Below are positions 45,775 through 57,452 of a stretch of 57,452 nt of DNA, piece after piece. The stretch covers positions 1 to 57,452 of the forward strand of contig MVAQ01000135.1 of assembly GCA_014825775.1 (NCBI GenBank), written 5' to 3'. Positions within the stretch are counted from its first letter, which is position 1; every line of letters begins with the position of its first letter. Under the pieces are notes generated by a model. That model was not told where the DNA came from. It ran no database searches and worked only from the letters and a program-made list of their open reading frames with translations. A program made the position numbers and the translations under genes. This DNA is from Krasilnikovozyma curviuscula (lineage: Eukaryota > Basidiomycota > Tremellomycetes > Cystofilobasidiales > Mrakiaceae).

Positions 45775-48666
45775 ATGGCTCCAGTCAGAGCTCGTCCTAC
45801 GAGACAAATCTCTTGCTATGCTTGTAAACTAAGAAAAGGTAAGCCTATTTGGGAGGCTTTACGGCCTATTGGGGAAGAGGTCTTTCGAGATTGAGAGTTT
45901 CAGCTGAAGAACTCCTTACATTCTGTTTTGTTCTCGACCGCAGTGAAATGCGATAAGAACAGTCCTTGTGGCCATTGTATCAGACGGAAGGTTAGTCATA
46001 CTGTCTATTGAATATTAGAAAGATCCATTGACTTGGTTAAAACTCTTCAAAGGAGGAATGTGTTTGGCCGGAGGGCTCCAGGATGCACCTGCACGAGGAC
46101 AGCGAAGAGAATGGCGAAGAAACTACAGGCCATGAACAATTTCCTTCTCAGGACGAATTCCATAGCTTGCACTCTGGTAGTGGGTCTCCTGAAGAAGCTC
46201 TGCGACCGGTGGGCGTTACAAGAGACAGTGCCATTGCTCTCAATTCTGTTGGTTCTCAGCTCCTTTGAAGACCGCCCTCGATCCAGAAGCTGACTCCAGA
46301 CTTTCTGTAGCCTCCAATTTCAGACTCCTCGTCCTTAGGGAGAAAGGAGTCCCCAGACCATATTGGCGAGCATCCGTTCCCGCTCGACTTGCTCGTCTAC
46401 TCTCCAGACCATGAAGCCCCAGCCCCAGCCTACTCTCATCTCCTTCAAACTCTAGCCAAATTATTCCCGAAAACTGGAATGGAAGCGCTGTTCAATCAGT
46501 TTTGGTCTGGTGAGTTGTCCATCTGCGTTTTTCGCTTCATTTTCTGAATTCTAATTCCAACTTCCTTCTAGACGCCTTCATCTCGCACTCCCTCACCCTT
46601 CTCCAGAAACCGTTCTCCTATGCCTTTGCCTCCTCCCTTTCTCGAGCCTCAACAGGCGATCTCCAGCCGGCGCGATGTGACGCAACGGTCCTGGGTCTAG
46701 GGTTTGTTGCTCTCGCAGCGACGATCCAAGTCCTCTCCGAAGAGAACTCATCGTTCCTCACTATTGCGGGACTGGAAAAGATACCTTCTCTCGGCTCGAT
46801 TATGAACCATAACAAGCCCTCCTTTCAGTCACATGAAGAACATGTAGCGACGCCAGCGCATAAGAAATTCTTTGACCTCGCGGGTGTGTGCATTCAGCTC
46901 GCGGAGGAGTATGACCCGCAGAGTTTGTTGCTAGTCTTCTATAGAGTTACGATGCTTACGTATATGAAGCACGTGAAGGTGGATTGTGCGGGTATGGCGC
47001 CGAAGGACGCGTCGAAAGGGTTGACGCACTTGAGTGCAGCGATCAAAACTGCTCAAGTGAGTTCACCTCATTTACTTCTGTCACTAAGTGAAAGACCTCT
47101 GCTTATTAGTTTTCTTATAGGGTATCGGAATGCATCGTGATCAATACAGCCGATTCAACGACGGAAACGTCCGTGATGCTCGATATGCAGCTGAGACATA
47201 TTCTCGTCTCTGGTGGATTTTAGTACGTCTACTGTCTTGCAATTTCAGAGAGATGCTTAAGTCTGATACCTCCTCGCTTCCCTACAGTATACATTCGACC
47301 GCGACTACGCCTTCAGCACAGGGACGCCGTATCAGATATTAGATGCGTTCACTCTGGTTCCCTTCCCTTGTCCGAGGGACGATGACCACGTTCGAGAAGT
47401 TATTCCTTTTCATCCTTATGGTGAATCTGATATCAAGCTTGTGATGCGATACCCATACTGACCGCGATTTTTTTTTCTGCGTTAGCCTTGACGAAGGATC
47501 CGAGCATGCTTGAAGCTCCCTCTAGAAGCACGACTTTACTATGTATGTCCATCCTTCTTTATCATATTTGCACCCTTCTCACAATTGCTTGTTCCGATTT
47601 ATATTATTATTATTATTCAGTGAGAGCTCGACTAGCTGTGATCATGACTCCGATCCTTGAGGCCAAGCACAAAACACCCTCTCTGTCTCCTAACCTAATT
47701 TCTCACTTCGACAACATGCTCAAGAATTTCTGCATCAATCTTCCGAGTTTCTATCTTCTGCAGCCGTACACGAACACTGCATTTGATGTTAGCCATCCAT
47801 ACCTTGCACCTCAGTGAGTTTTGATCCAGTAATGTCCACAGGACCGTTTCTGACGAGACAAAAATACCTCCAAGACGACTGAACCTACAAAGCATCGTCC
47901 TGTCAATTCGGATGTCTCTCCACCGCCTACAGCTCATGTCCTACCTCAACGACCAGACTGCATCGTTCTCGCGGGACCTGATGGTCCAGCTCGCGTCAGA
48001 TATCCTTCGAACGCAGCGTGCACTGCGGCTCGTCATTGACACCCGCTTGGGAAGGAGGTTTTTCAACAGTATTGCTACTTTCGAGGGCGCGGCTACCCTC
48101 GTCCTCATCGCCATCGCGGACCCGAGTAGGATTGATGTCGCTGCCTGTAGAGGGATGGCCAAGGAAAGCCTGGAACTGCTGCAGGTCACGCAAAGCGGAG
48201 ACCCGGGTACACAAAAGGCTATTGCGACCCTTGAAAAGCTGTTGATGAAGGCTGAGAAGGCGGCCGAGATGACTAGGTGAGTCCCCCTCGACTTCTTGTT
48301 TTAAAAGCGCTTTCCCACTAATCTGATGGGCTGTGTTCTCGCAGCTTCAATCCTACTGGTCAACCGTTCACCGACAACCCCTCGTCCATGTTTCAGTACT
48401 CAGGCGCGTTCGACTTCAGCACATTTGACTTCTCCATTCCCACAGCGACCCACATCGCTCAGGATCAACCCTTCACGATCCCCATCTTGCCCAATCTACA
48501 ACAACAGCAACCACCACAGCACGACTTACTCGCTGCGTCATCATCACATCTGATCGGCGAACCGAGTATCTGGTCGATGATGTGGCCAATGGACAAGATG
48601 ATGACGGGCAAGGACTGGATGTCGTGGGCTCAATTTATCACTCGACTGAATGTGCCCCATTCTTGA
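45775..48666 (+). CDS. Zn2Cys6 fungal transcription factor
   Basis: About ten exons give roughly 740 residues. The start MAPVRARPTRQIS is followed by the binuclear zinc cluster CYACKLRKVKCDKNSPCGHC then IRRKEECVWPEG, assembled from three exons and with all six Cys present. An acidic/Ser linker follows, then the fungal transcription-factor middle-homology region: FPLDLLVYSPDHEAPAPAYS, TGMEALFNQFWSDAF, GIGMHRDQYSRF, ARYAAETYSRLWWILYTFDR and DYAFSTGTPYQI. The C-terminal segment is Gln/Pro/Ser-rich, ending FITRLNVPHS, a possible activation region. It is nuclear and binds CGG-type sites by family rule. The target genes cannot be told; it does not sit in a metabolic cluster. Confidence 0.92.
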
Positions 48667-49238
48667 GGAGATAATTTATTTCTATGCTTCGGATGTATAT
48701 ACAGGCTTTGCAGTGTTGTAATGTGACAGGATCGTTGTATGTTATTGTATCCGGCAGTTGTAAACATACGCTTTCTCACGACCCAAATTAGTACACAATC
48801 GAGGCATCTGTTAACTGTCTTCGTTCAACCCCCAAGTGGGTGTGGGATTAATTTGTCAACATGCGTGACAAAGGGCGTGAGAACAAACTTCCTAAACGAG
48901 ACGTCAGCGCAACTTTGCGTCTGGAAAAAATCACTGGTCTCACGCAGGAAAGTAAGCGTTGAAGAAACGCGAAGGTTTTTCCTCATTCGATCTAGGGTGA
49001 GATTAAGGTCTTGCAGAGTTTAAAAACAAGCTGGAAATGAAATTCGAAACAGTGCTGATATCTTATTATGTTTCGCTTTGAAAAAGATTGAGAGAAAAGG
49101 CTCAAAAATTCACGATGACATTAGGCGTTTTTGAGATCGTGTGGGATTTCCGCCCCAGCTATAAAAGGCAACAATAGACACGGGACTTGTTCTCTCCCAA
49201 CCATCATCTTTGCGTCTCCATCTCATATCTCTTTCAAA
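48667..49238. other. Intergenic, PST2 promoter
   Basis: Spacer between two plus-strand genes. A TATA-like CTATAAAAGG at 49158-49167 lies about 75 bases before the PST2 ATG and is a plausible core promoter. No gene is seen. Confidence 0.55.
49158..49167 (+). promoter_or_regulatory. PST2: TATA-box-like element upstream of PST2
   Basis: CTATAAAAGG, a good TATA consensus about 75 bases before the start codon and followed by pyrimidine-rich leader DNA. A TATA promoter fits a stress-inducible gene. Confidence 0.6.
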
Positions 49239-51124
49239 ATGACTAAGATCGGAGGTAAGTTGTTGACCTGCAAACCCAGCGATAGCCTATCTGATTCTGA
49301 TTGCTCGCCGTGAAATGTGTTGACCGATGCTCCGCATCTTCGTACCCGTGTACTTGCCTTCTGTTGCTCTTGCTGTGACTCTTCAGTTATTACCTACTCT
49401 ACCTGGGGACACTTGAACACCCTCGCCGACTCTGTCGCAAAGGGTCTCGAGGAGTCCGGTGTCGAAGTCGTTCGTTACAACTTCCCAGAGACTCTCTCTG
49501 AAGGTCAGTATCTGAATCTTCCTGTGCGCTGCCAGCTCGTCTGCATGTTACTAACTTCGGTAATCTTCCTTGCTGCAAACAGAAATTAGAACTAAGATGT
49601 GTATGTGCTCTTGGTTTACTTCTGATTTCGTCTCTGAATGACCTGATCTCACAACTTACCAATCACCCTTTCCTGTAGATGCTGCACCACGTACCTCCCA
49701 CCCAGATATCACTCCGGCTGATCTTAAGGAGCTTGATGGCTTCCTCCTGTGAGTTGACACATTCTGTCGGACAACAGATTCGAAAAGACTGATCTCTCGC
49801 CATGCGTTACCCTTGGATACATCAGCGGTTTCCCAACCCGTTACGGTAGAGCTCCAGCTCAAGTTTCTACCTGTGATTCCAATTTCTCATTTATTATTCG
49901 TCATCTGAAGTATGCTGACGATGCTTCCTGGCTCAAATCTAGTCTTCGACTCCACCGGTCAACTCTGGGCTACTGGTGCTCTTGTCGGAAAGTTTGGTGG
50001 TATCTTCACCTCCTGTGCAGGCCAAGTACGTTTCTTTCTTATCTCATCTCGTGCAAGTCGTATTTTACTGACAGTGCGCTTTCTATTGATATTGATCAAC
50101 TCAGCACGGTGGACACGAAAGTACTGCCCTGACCACAATCCCCTTCTTCGCTCACCACGGTATCGTTTATGTTCCAATCGGTTACGCCCAGCCAAACTTG
50201 TCCAACGAGACCACCATCGTCGGTGGCTCTGCTTGGTAAGCTTTTTGTATTGGGCCCTTGCCGTCGGCGCGCCGCGTTGCTGACTTTGTTCTGGGCATTG
50301 TCTTCAGGGGTGCTTCTTGTGTGTCTGGTGGTAAGGGTACCCTTGCCGTCCTGGACAGTGACAAGGAAGTTGCTGAATACCAGGGCAAGTCCTTCGGTAC
50401 TGTAAGCATCATTCCCGTTTGTCGGCGAGCTGTAGCGATTTGCTTTGTGCTGACCGCTTCGTGCCATTGGTTCCATTTAATAAACTAGCTTGTCAACACT
50501 TTCGTCAAGGGAAAGACTGCGTAAGTCAATTCTCCAACGAGCTCGGCCTTTCCTTCGAAAGATGCAAAAGATACAAAGAAAGTGTCGAGGGGGTGTCAAA
50601 ACGGGATTTAGGGCTAAAATGTAGTTACAGAAAGAACCTGATGAGATCGTTTTCCGAACTGGAGTCACCCCCTCGACGTCCGAAACATGAGACGAGCGAA
50701 TGCTTGGAAAGATTCGTTGCCTCAGGCGCTCACAACTCTGCACGGAGCGCACTGCAACGAAGCCTCTTTGATGTGTTGAAACTAACTTGCCTGCTTCTTC
50801 TTTGACTGATGTAGCCTCGCTGCTACTGAGGAAACTGTCACTGGCACGGTCGCTGCAAAGGAAGTCCCAGTCGCTGCTACCCAAGCGGAGAAGGCGGAAG
50901 GTGCGATCATTAACCAGTACCGTCAATATCCTTTAACTAACTCTCATCTTGTCCTAGGTTATGCTGTGGATGCCCCAGCTACCTCCACAGAAACTCCGGC
51001 CGTTGCACCAACTGCTACCGCAACTCCTGCAGCTGCGAAGCCAGCTGTTGCTCAAGAACCAAAGAAGTCCGGCGGTGGATTTTTCGCCATGTGCTGTGGA
51101 AAGGCTGATGATCTCAAGGACTAA
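49239..51124 (+). CDS. PST2: Flavodoxin-like NAD(P)H:quinone oxidoreductase
   Basis: FMN-dependent two-electron quinone reductase of the WrbA/Pst2/Ycp4 family, protective against oxidative stress. The start MTKIGVITYSTWGHLNTLAD contains the phosphate-binding loop. Then GVEVVRYNFPETLSE, PDITPADLKELDGFLLGFPT, RYGRAPAQVSTF joined to FDSTGQLWATGALVGKFGGI, and FTSCAGQHGGHESTALT complete the FMN site. GIVYVPIGYAQPNLSNETT follows. Beyond the flavodoxin domain is an Ala/Pro/Thr-rich tail of about 70 residues ending GGGFFAMCCGKADDLKD. The CC pair is a plausible palmitoylation site for membrane (eisosome/plasma membrane) attachment, as known for Ycp4. Several introns are present, including a 295-base one (50522-50816). 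Confidence 0.92.
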
Positions 51125-51376
51125 GCGCTTCCACCAAGCTCTCGCTTTTGTGCTGTCAATTTGTCCCTTTTCAAGCAATTTATCGATTACATATTCGTCT
51201 CGGTACCTAGGTCTTTTAATCATAAAATTACATAATTCAGTATACAATATATTAAGTACATGCCTCCTCAACTCTGTGAGTGTCTGAGACCGAAAGAGCA
51301 GACAGGTTTTTTTTCTTTTACCCTTGCTCTCTCGCGATGGGAGGTTTCAATGCATAATTCATAGATATGAAGCTAA

Positions 51377-54300
51377 CTATGAGCCATACTTTCCAACTCT
51401 GGCATACGCAGCCGGCAGATCAGCGACGAAGTCAAAGAACGGTCTTTCTACGACGACCAACTCTCCTACACCAGCTTCAGACTTGACAAAGTCCAATCCC
51501 AAGATAGGGCGGTACTTGCTGGTGACCTTGAAATTATCCGCATATTGCGCAGCAAGATCTCTAACCACTGGCGGGTGTGCCACCCCATCAGCATCGCCCT
51601 TCGACTTCCTTCGCTTCCTCTTTGACTTGGTTGTTCCTGCAGCGAGCGATTTGTCATCCAACCTGACTCGGCAAACCCATGTCGAGCCGTATGCAAACAT
51701 GAGCGACGTCTTAGCTTTGCCTTGACCAGGGGTTGGGTTGAGCGGGATCTTGGAGCACGGATCAAAGATGATGCCGAGCATTGGATCAGGAAGGTGGGCG
51801 AGGGATGGTGGGATAGAATTGCAGAGATCGACTGCCCAGGGCGCGAGGCGCTTCAGCTCGATGTCATAAATCTGGAAGGTATTGTTTGGGAAACCAAGGA
51901 AGAGAGTGTGGGGTGACAGTGGGTGAAATGAGAGCGAGGAAGCGCGCTGAGGGAATGTCGGGAGAAGACAGTGTCGCTACAAGGGGTAAGAATTGGCTTG
52001 TGAGTAGGTAATAAGAGCGGAAGAAAACAGATGAAGAAAAGTATTACTCACTCGGAGTGAATCGAAGTTGTACACTTCACCGCCACCGTTCAATCTGGCG
52101 ACAGCCAGCCATTGTCCATCAGGACTGATGCCGAGTGCTACAACGCTCTCGCTGCCTTTTCCAGTGACAACCTCGTCATCTTGATCCTCATCGTCGTCAT
52201 CGACTTCCATCTTTTCTTCTTTCGCACCGGACCCAGATGAAGAAAAGACTCTTAGCATGGAGGCGCCAACGCCCAATGAAAGCGAAACTGTGCTGATGTC
52301 GAGAACGATGACATCGCCGCGTTGTTGTGTCGTAAGAACTAGTTTGCCGCCGTCCGGGGAGAAGATCAAGTTTGATGCGCCGGTGCCTGATTTCGCGAGG
52401 GGGAGATGCGGGCAGCCTGAGATGATGGTTGAGGTAAGAGATTTCACTCGGATTGGCTATAGACACAATATTTCGGTCAGCACTTCAACCGCAAAACATC
52501 GGTGCAAAAAAGAATAGTGGGCTGACCTTCCTTCCGCCCTCCTCCAGCTTCCACAGCTTTGTTTCCCAGACATCACTGGCGGCCAACCACTCACCATCAG
52601 CGCTGACAGCGACAGTCACAACCATACTCTTGAAGTTCAACTCCATCTTCAATAGCTTCTCATAACCTCCAACCTCATTCTCATCCTCTTCGTCGTCGTC
52701 CATCGCATCCTCCTCTTCATCCGTCGAAGGCAGCTTCTTCATTTTCCACACCGAGACACCTTTGTCTTCCTTCAGCACAATAAGCCTCGAGGATGAAGCA
52801 AAGTAGATCACCCTATCTTGCATGAAAGGGATCTTTCTGTGGTGGCCATCAACGAAAGTAGCTCCGCCGTGAGTCTTTAACACATTCTTCTCCTCGTCCT
52901 TTGATGGGTTAGTTGGGACTGCAGTTGGAGCTGAGCAGGGTGTGATGATCAATGAGGTATCGAGTCCACCGGATACAAGCAGTTCGTCGATTCCGAAAGG
53001 TGTTGAGGCTGTTGCGATCGGTGAGTAAGGTGGGTAGACTGCGAGAGACTTGACGTCGTGGGTATGCATCCTCTTTGATCCTGAGACGATCCATTTCCCA
53101 CCGCTAGGAGCCAAGGAGTATTCGCACGTCTTTTGGTCGACACCAGAGGTGTAGAATCTGGTACCAGTGGAAGAGACGGCGAGGGAGAGTATATCTGCAG
53201 AGTGTGGTTTGAGGACTTGAAGTTGAGTGTTGGTTGTTGGCGAAAAGAGAGTAACGGATCCTAGAGAGTCAGCCGCTACAACAGTGCGGTTTCTGTAATT
53301 GTCGATTATGAAGAGGCTCAGCGACGTCGTTTCCTCTGCACTATTCAGTGATAGATATGACTCACGGAAGGACAGCTAATGCCCAAACGACGGTTCGCGA
53401 ACCACGAATCTTGTCCACCAGCATTCTATCAACTACTCTTCCAGTTTTCCTGTCCCACTTCCTCACGCTCGAATCTGAGTGTCCAGTGTAAAGAACATTC
53501 TCTTCGTATTCTGTTTCCTCATCCTCATCCTCTTCATTGGAATCCTCATCGCTGTCTGCCATCGTAGCATCAACCTTTTTGGTATTGGTGTTTCCAGGTT
53601 TGGTGATTGGTTCCGCAAGGCCCCAACAGACGGAGACGATACCTTTTGACCCCCCACTTCCTCCACTGGCAGGAATTATTCGACCAGAATGCTCTAGAGC
53701 TCCACCTGCGAGGGAGATCAATCTAAGGGAGCCATCAGAACAGGCAAGCGCTAACGTTGATGATGATGGTGCAGGTGCGAAGGACCAGATTGGACCAGAG
53801 TGCGATGGTAGGGATCTCTGTTGGGCGCGAATTGAGGAAGGGGTAATTTCTGATCAGAGAACAAACTCCACTACATGACATATATAGGTCGGCTTACCAG
53901 AATTCCTCTTCCACCTTCTAAATCCCATTCCAGAAGCTCGTCACCACCACCACACGAAAACAACCGCAGATCCTCCAGCTCAGGTTTCGATTGAGAGTTC
54001 TTTGAGTATTTGAAGAGGTATGAGTCACGCAGTGTGAATGCTATGGTGTCAACCGATGTTTTCCTGGGAGGTGTGAGAATCTGAAGATGCAAAGAAAAAT
54101 TATATTGTGGTTAGCAGCGGAATGCGCATACGACCAGACTGCTATAACATTAAAAGCCCTTCACATCCTATCTCAATATATTGAAGAGCTCCAACTAAGC
54201 TTGAAGATATCCAACTGGACTGAGAAACAAGGCACTCGTCCACCAAATAAAATTTCTGAACCTGTCCTCTTGAAACTCACTTTATACAAGATCCATCCAG

Positions 54301-54544
54301 TGCTTCCTCCCGAAACCCATCGATGAATTTCAATTCTCCCATCGCCTTTTGCAACACCCATTAGTCCACCATCGAACCCCGCTGTCGTTGTAGCTGCCCC
54401 TACCGAGGGTGATCCAAAAGGCGGCGGCGGGAATGCTATCGAGGTGATTGAGCTGGGGGTATAAGGAATGAATCGAGCTCTGTGGATCTGGAGAGGAGAT
54501 GGAGCCTGCTTAGACGGCCCACCTGCTGAAAGAATAGCTGCCAT
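51377..54544 (-). CDS. UTP4: UTP4 (Cirhin), WD40 protein of the t-UTP complex
   Basis: Component of the SSU processome t-UTP subcomplex, needed for pre-18S rRNA transcription and processing in the nucleolus. The start MAAILSAGGPSKQAPSPLQI is followed by the Utp4 N-terminus (QIHRARFIPYTPSSITSIAF). WD repeats follow in series: GRIEIHRWVSGGSTGWILYK, LFSCGGGDELLEWDLEGGR, IWSFAPAPSSSTLALACSDG, TGHSDSSVRKWDRKTGRVVD and HSADILSLAVSSTGTRFYTS. Further repeats are GASNLIFSPDGGKLVLTTQQ and VVALGISPDGQWLAVARLNG. Acidic insertions (DSDEDSNEEDEDEETE and DDDEEDEN) interrupt blades. Near the C-terminus is a basic stretch TKSKRKRRKSKG. About 900 residues from roughly nine exons. It ends ARVGKYGS. PST2 (+) converges on it 250 bases away. 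Confidence 0.9.
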
Positions 54545-55216
54545 TACTGGCTTGCCGTTGATTTGAGAGGAATATAGTTGGGATGCAGGTCGAGTAGTGG
54601 CGGCGTAGCATAAAAACTTCTTGACATGATTTTGTCGGGCATTTTGATTGCGCTATCTGAAGGTAGGTATAAAGAGCAATGTATGGCTAGGAGGAGGACA
54701 TATTACCAATGGTCCTCTAGCTTTCAAATTCAAAAACAGCGATAAAGGGCAGTTAAAATGAAAACCGTGGTGTCAATCATCGCAACCAGATGACGAGATG
54801 GTGAAAGTATCAGGCTGAGATCAAATTAAGATCTTTCTCAATAGCTTGAGATTTTCGAGAGCGTCTTTTGTGTAAAAAGCAAGTAAGTACCTCTTCCTTG
54901 TCGCTCTCATTTGCGCCTTGCTCTCATCCCTTCATCTCGCGATGAATATTTGAGATTTGGACGAAAGTGGTAGAGTAAATGTTGGTAGGTGATGGTCCAG
55001 AGAGTTAGTTTGCGTTGCAAGCAAGGCGAGGTGGTTTAAGCAGGTGAGGGAGTAGTAACGTAACACCCGTTCTGTAGCAGGGAGAGATTGTCTGGTGCTG
55101 GCTTCCAGGTCTTTTAGTATCTATTATTGTAGAGTTAATGCTGATCGTCATTGACTTTCCTAACTTTCTTAGGCCCAAGCAAGAGCAGGCAGGGTTATTT
55201 AGAACTTGAATTTCAA
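54545..55216. other. Intergenic, UTP4 promoter and OST4 3' region
   Basis: Tandem minus-strand spacer. The left half should be the UTP4 promoter; the right is OST4 3' UTR. The reading frame running on past the OST4 stop into 55005 is open but gives no recognisable protein. Confidence 0.5.
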
Positions 55217-55511
55217 TCACGCAGTAATTCGATCCTCGTTCACCTCCAAGAACTAAATAAATGCGTAATGCACGAAAGAAGAAGGGAAACAGTGAGAAGA
55301 TCCTGGTCGAAAGGGAGGCAACAGCCAGGGGAACTCGAGAAAGGGAATACCAACGTGATACGCAACGACCAACAGCATGACGACAATTCCCAATGAGTTC
55401 TGAACACAACGACAGCAAGAAAGTACAAAATAGTCAGATTCAAAATTAACATGAGGGAGTGAGAATGTCTATACTCACAGCCAAATCGGTCAGGGAGCTA
55501 TCTGAGATCAT
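55217..55511 (-). CDS. OST4: Oligosaccharyltransferase subunit OST4, 37 residues
   Basis: Minimal membrane subunit of the ER oligosaccharyltransferase, needed for N-glycosylation and for docking Ost3/Ost6. Three tiny exons: 55511-55479 (MISDSSLTDLA), 55399-55355 (NSLGIVVMLLVVAYH) and 55252-55217 (FLEVNEDRITA, stop). The first two residues after Met and the Asp (MISD), the single membrane helix and the Y-H following it match the family. Yeast Ost4 is 36 residues with the same opening and topology. Introns are gtgagt…ttcag (79 bases) and gttggt…tttag (102 bases). An intron in the 5' UTR (ending cttaaacag near 55559) is likely. The gene is too short for standard ORF finding. Confidence is high because the length, start and topology agree. 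Confidence 0.9.
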
Positions 55512-56476
55512 TGCTGGCGGTTGGTGACCCTTTTTCGCACCAATTGACCTGGGCTGTTTAAGAAAACAAAGGTTAGCTACACGGATGTGCTACAGACTTA
55601 CTACTGGAATACTCACTGTCTTTTAGGTTTAGGTGTGGAGATGCTCGTTGGGAGCCAAAACCGGTCCCTTGAAACTGGATTTCCGCGAGGCGGTCCAGCC
55701 AGAGATTTGCTGGCACCCGTCATCTGGTGTATGTATTTTTGTTGTCAAACTGCAGCTCTGACATTGCTATGCTGCCTTTCGTATACCTCCTTGTTCGTTC
55801 ACCGTGCCTAACAGATACTTCGAGATTTCACACCGTAACGTCAAGGATACTTGCTGATGAACTAGATGGTGTGTGTAGGAAAGCAGCTCGTATACGGTTG
55901 TGAGATTTAGGCGCTTGAAACTGAGCTCTGTGACACTTTTGTTATAAGTGCTTTTCTTGAATCTCGTATCCCGATGTCAGAAACCCTAATGAAGCGGGAA
56001 ACATCGTCCGGTGACAGTTTATCTGGCTCGAGATGCGCAACTTCCAAGGCAGTTGGCGTTCTTCATAACACCGGACACTGTGACCGACCTATCCTTTGGG
56101 ACACAGCCCCGTTGCGGTTTTTGATTTTGATTGTTTTGATTTTTAACTGATAGGTTTCTGTAAGATTGGGTTTGCAGCGCTTCGCTCCCTGCTCAAACGA
56201 TTCAGCCCATCGTTCCCCTTAGGCGAGAGCAAAGCTCGGCAAATTTTTTTTCCAACAGTACATGGTTTATTTCTGAGGTGTGAGAGACCTTGAAGCAAAT
56301 CTAAATTTATTTGAGCGAGATAGCGGCTGCAGCGACTCCGTCTGCTGGTGCGTCACAGGCCAGGTCAGAGCAACGTTCAAGACCTCGATTCAAAATCTTT
56401 CTATCAGACCAGTAAACTCTCAGAGGATTGACAGCAGTAGGATCAGGGCAGTGAAGTGGTCGACAGGTCCAGGGAG
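55512..56476. other. Divergent promoter region, OST4 and the Pro/Gln-rich gene
   Basis: About 1 kb without a supported gene. A T-rich tract with TTTTTGATTTTGATTGTTTTGATTTTT lies at about 56116-56142. Leader sequences for both genes should lie here. No tRNA or snRNA pattern was found. Confidence 0.5.
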
Positions 56477-57452
56477 ATGAACAACAAGAGGCCTCACTCG
56501 TCTGTCTACAGCGCAGCCCCTCAGGTTACAGCAGCTGGTCCACAGCAGCCAGCAGCACCCACAATTGGACCTAATGGACAACCTGACTATAGTGCAGCAT
56601 GGGCTGCCTACTTTGCTGTGAGTTGACCCCTTCAAATAGATATATTCGAATTTTTTTTCCAGCTGAGCTGACGCTTTCTCGTGAATGAAACAGGCTCAGG
56701 GTGCTCAAGCAGCAGCTGCAGCAGTACCAGCTCAGCAACCTATGAACTATTCTCAACCTCAGGGAATGCCAGTCCGAGTGAGTGCCTGAGATGATTCTGT
56801 GTCTCATTCAAAAAGACGAAGTCCCGCTGAAGTCGAGTCCACTTATTTCTTTCCAGCCAAACCCTCAGATGCCAGCCTATGGATACAGAGGACCAGGCGT
56901 TCCTGGCCAGCAACCTATCTACCCAATGCACCAACCCCAACAACCAGCTTACCCGCCATATCAACCTCAACCTGGAGCTTCCCCCTACCGCCCACCCGTA
57001 CCACCACAGCAGCAACCGCAATTCCAACCCCAACCAGGAGGCTTCCAATCGCCTTATGCTGCCCCAATGCAACAGCCACAACAGCCTCAATACCCGATGG
57101 GTCCGTCAGGTGGTCTACCAGGTGTAGGTAATAACTTTCAACGAGCGCCTCCCATGGGTCCTTCGGGGGTCGCAAGACCTCAACGACCACCGCCGCCAAT
57201 GCAGCAGCAGCAACCACAGCTACCGATGAATAATGGAGGTAATTCCATGCTGCAGGCTCAAAGTATGAAGTTACCTCTGCCGCCGAACCAACACCAGCAG
57301 CTGCAACTGCAGAGTAGAGGTCCCGGCGATCACCCTTCCAAACGACCGAGGTTCGATGGTAACACACACAATGGAGACTACAACCAAGGTTCTGGTGGTG
57401 GTGGTATGGGCGGTGTTCCTTCCGGTGGTGGTGATTACGGCTCGATGAGGGG
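56477..57452 (+). CDS. Pro/Gln-rich, probably RNA-binding protein, 5' part (cut by window edge)
   Basis: The start MNNKRPHSSVYSAAPQVTAA is followed by PNGQPDYSAAWAAYFA. The DYSAAWAAYY-type motif is also found in FUBP/KHSRP-like RNA- and single-strand-DNA-binding proteins. After two introns the sequence is a long low-complexity Pro/Gln/Gly-rich stretch, with SKRPRFDG as a possible nuclear localisation signal, then Gly-rich repeats GGGGMGGVPSGGGDYGS at the window edge. No KH or RRM domain is reached inside the window; one would be expected downstream if the motif reading is right. The motif is seen; the RNA-binding role is inference. Confidence 0.6.

Noticed and set aside
1..57452. A biosynthetic or defence gene cluster
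   Set aside because: The Zn2Cys6 factor, SDR and quinone reductase are separated by unrelated housekeeping genes; no backbone synthase, transporter or other cluster gene is present.

Overview
This window is nuclear chromosomal DNA of an intron-rich fungus, most likely a basidiomycete. Nearly every gene is broken by short introns (mostly 45-100 bases, GTRNGY donors, YAG acceptors), and TRP5 alone has about 14. The content is a dense set of single-copy eukaryotic housekeeping genes on both strands: alpha-beta fused tryptophan synthase, C-14 sterol reductase, a Zn2Cys6 regulator and an IVY1-like I-BAR protein. The intron load and protein style suggest Agaricomycotina, possibly Tremellomycetes; that placement is inference. 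I see no rRNA, tRNA, CRISPR or prokaryotic operon structure.

Layout, left to right. 0-5 kb: 3' part of nicotinate phosphoribosyltransferase (+), an unknown Ser-rich protein (+), proteasome alpha2 PRE8 (-), ABC protein CAF16 (-). 6-14 kb: four-TM RING-H2 protein (+), ERG24 (-), Tctex-type dynein light chain (-), PEX11-family protein (+). 14-22 kb: TRP5 (+), a weak three-exon unknown gene (+), mitochondrial BolA BOL3 (-), IVY1-like protein (+). 22-23.7 kb is gene-poor. 23.7-31 kb: secreted/membrane beta-helix protein (-), TEL2 (+), F-box-like protein (+). 32-37 kb: ATF/CREB bZIP factor (+), atypical short-chain dehydrogenase (+). 37-38.4 kb is gene-poor and holds a probable Ty1/copia fragment. 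38.4-46 kb: mitoribosomal uS14m (-), RsfS/Iojap-like protein (+), coatomer zeta RET3 (-), TRM5 (+). 45.8-57.5 kb: Zn2Cys6 factor (+), flavodoxin-like quinone reductase PST2 (+), UTP4 (-), the 37-residue OST4 (-), and the 5' part of a Pro/Gln-rich probable RNA-binding protein (+).

The genes do not form a pathway cluster. They are unrelated housekeeping functions: NAD salvage, proteasome, ergosterol, tryptophan, peroxisome, mitochondrial translation and Fe-S, COPI transport, tRNA m1G37, rRNA processing, N-glycosylation. Neighbours are often divergent or convergent with 200-900 base spacers. I found no convincing previously undescribed system. The most useful observations are gene-structure oddities (a start codon alone on its exon in RET3, a Tyr-plus-stop terminal exon in ERG24, a 27-base last exon in BOL3, the easily missed OST4), an unknown spliced gene at about 17.7-18.3 kb, a beta-helix/coiled-coil/membrane-anchor architecture, and an SDR lacking the catalytic Tyr. 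All splice models were made by eye from consensus sites and protein continuity.
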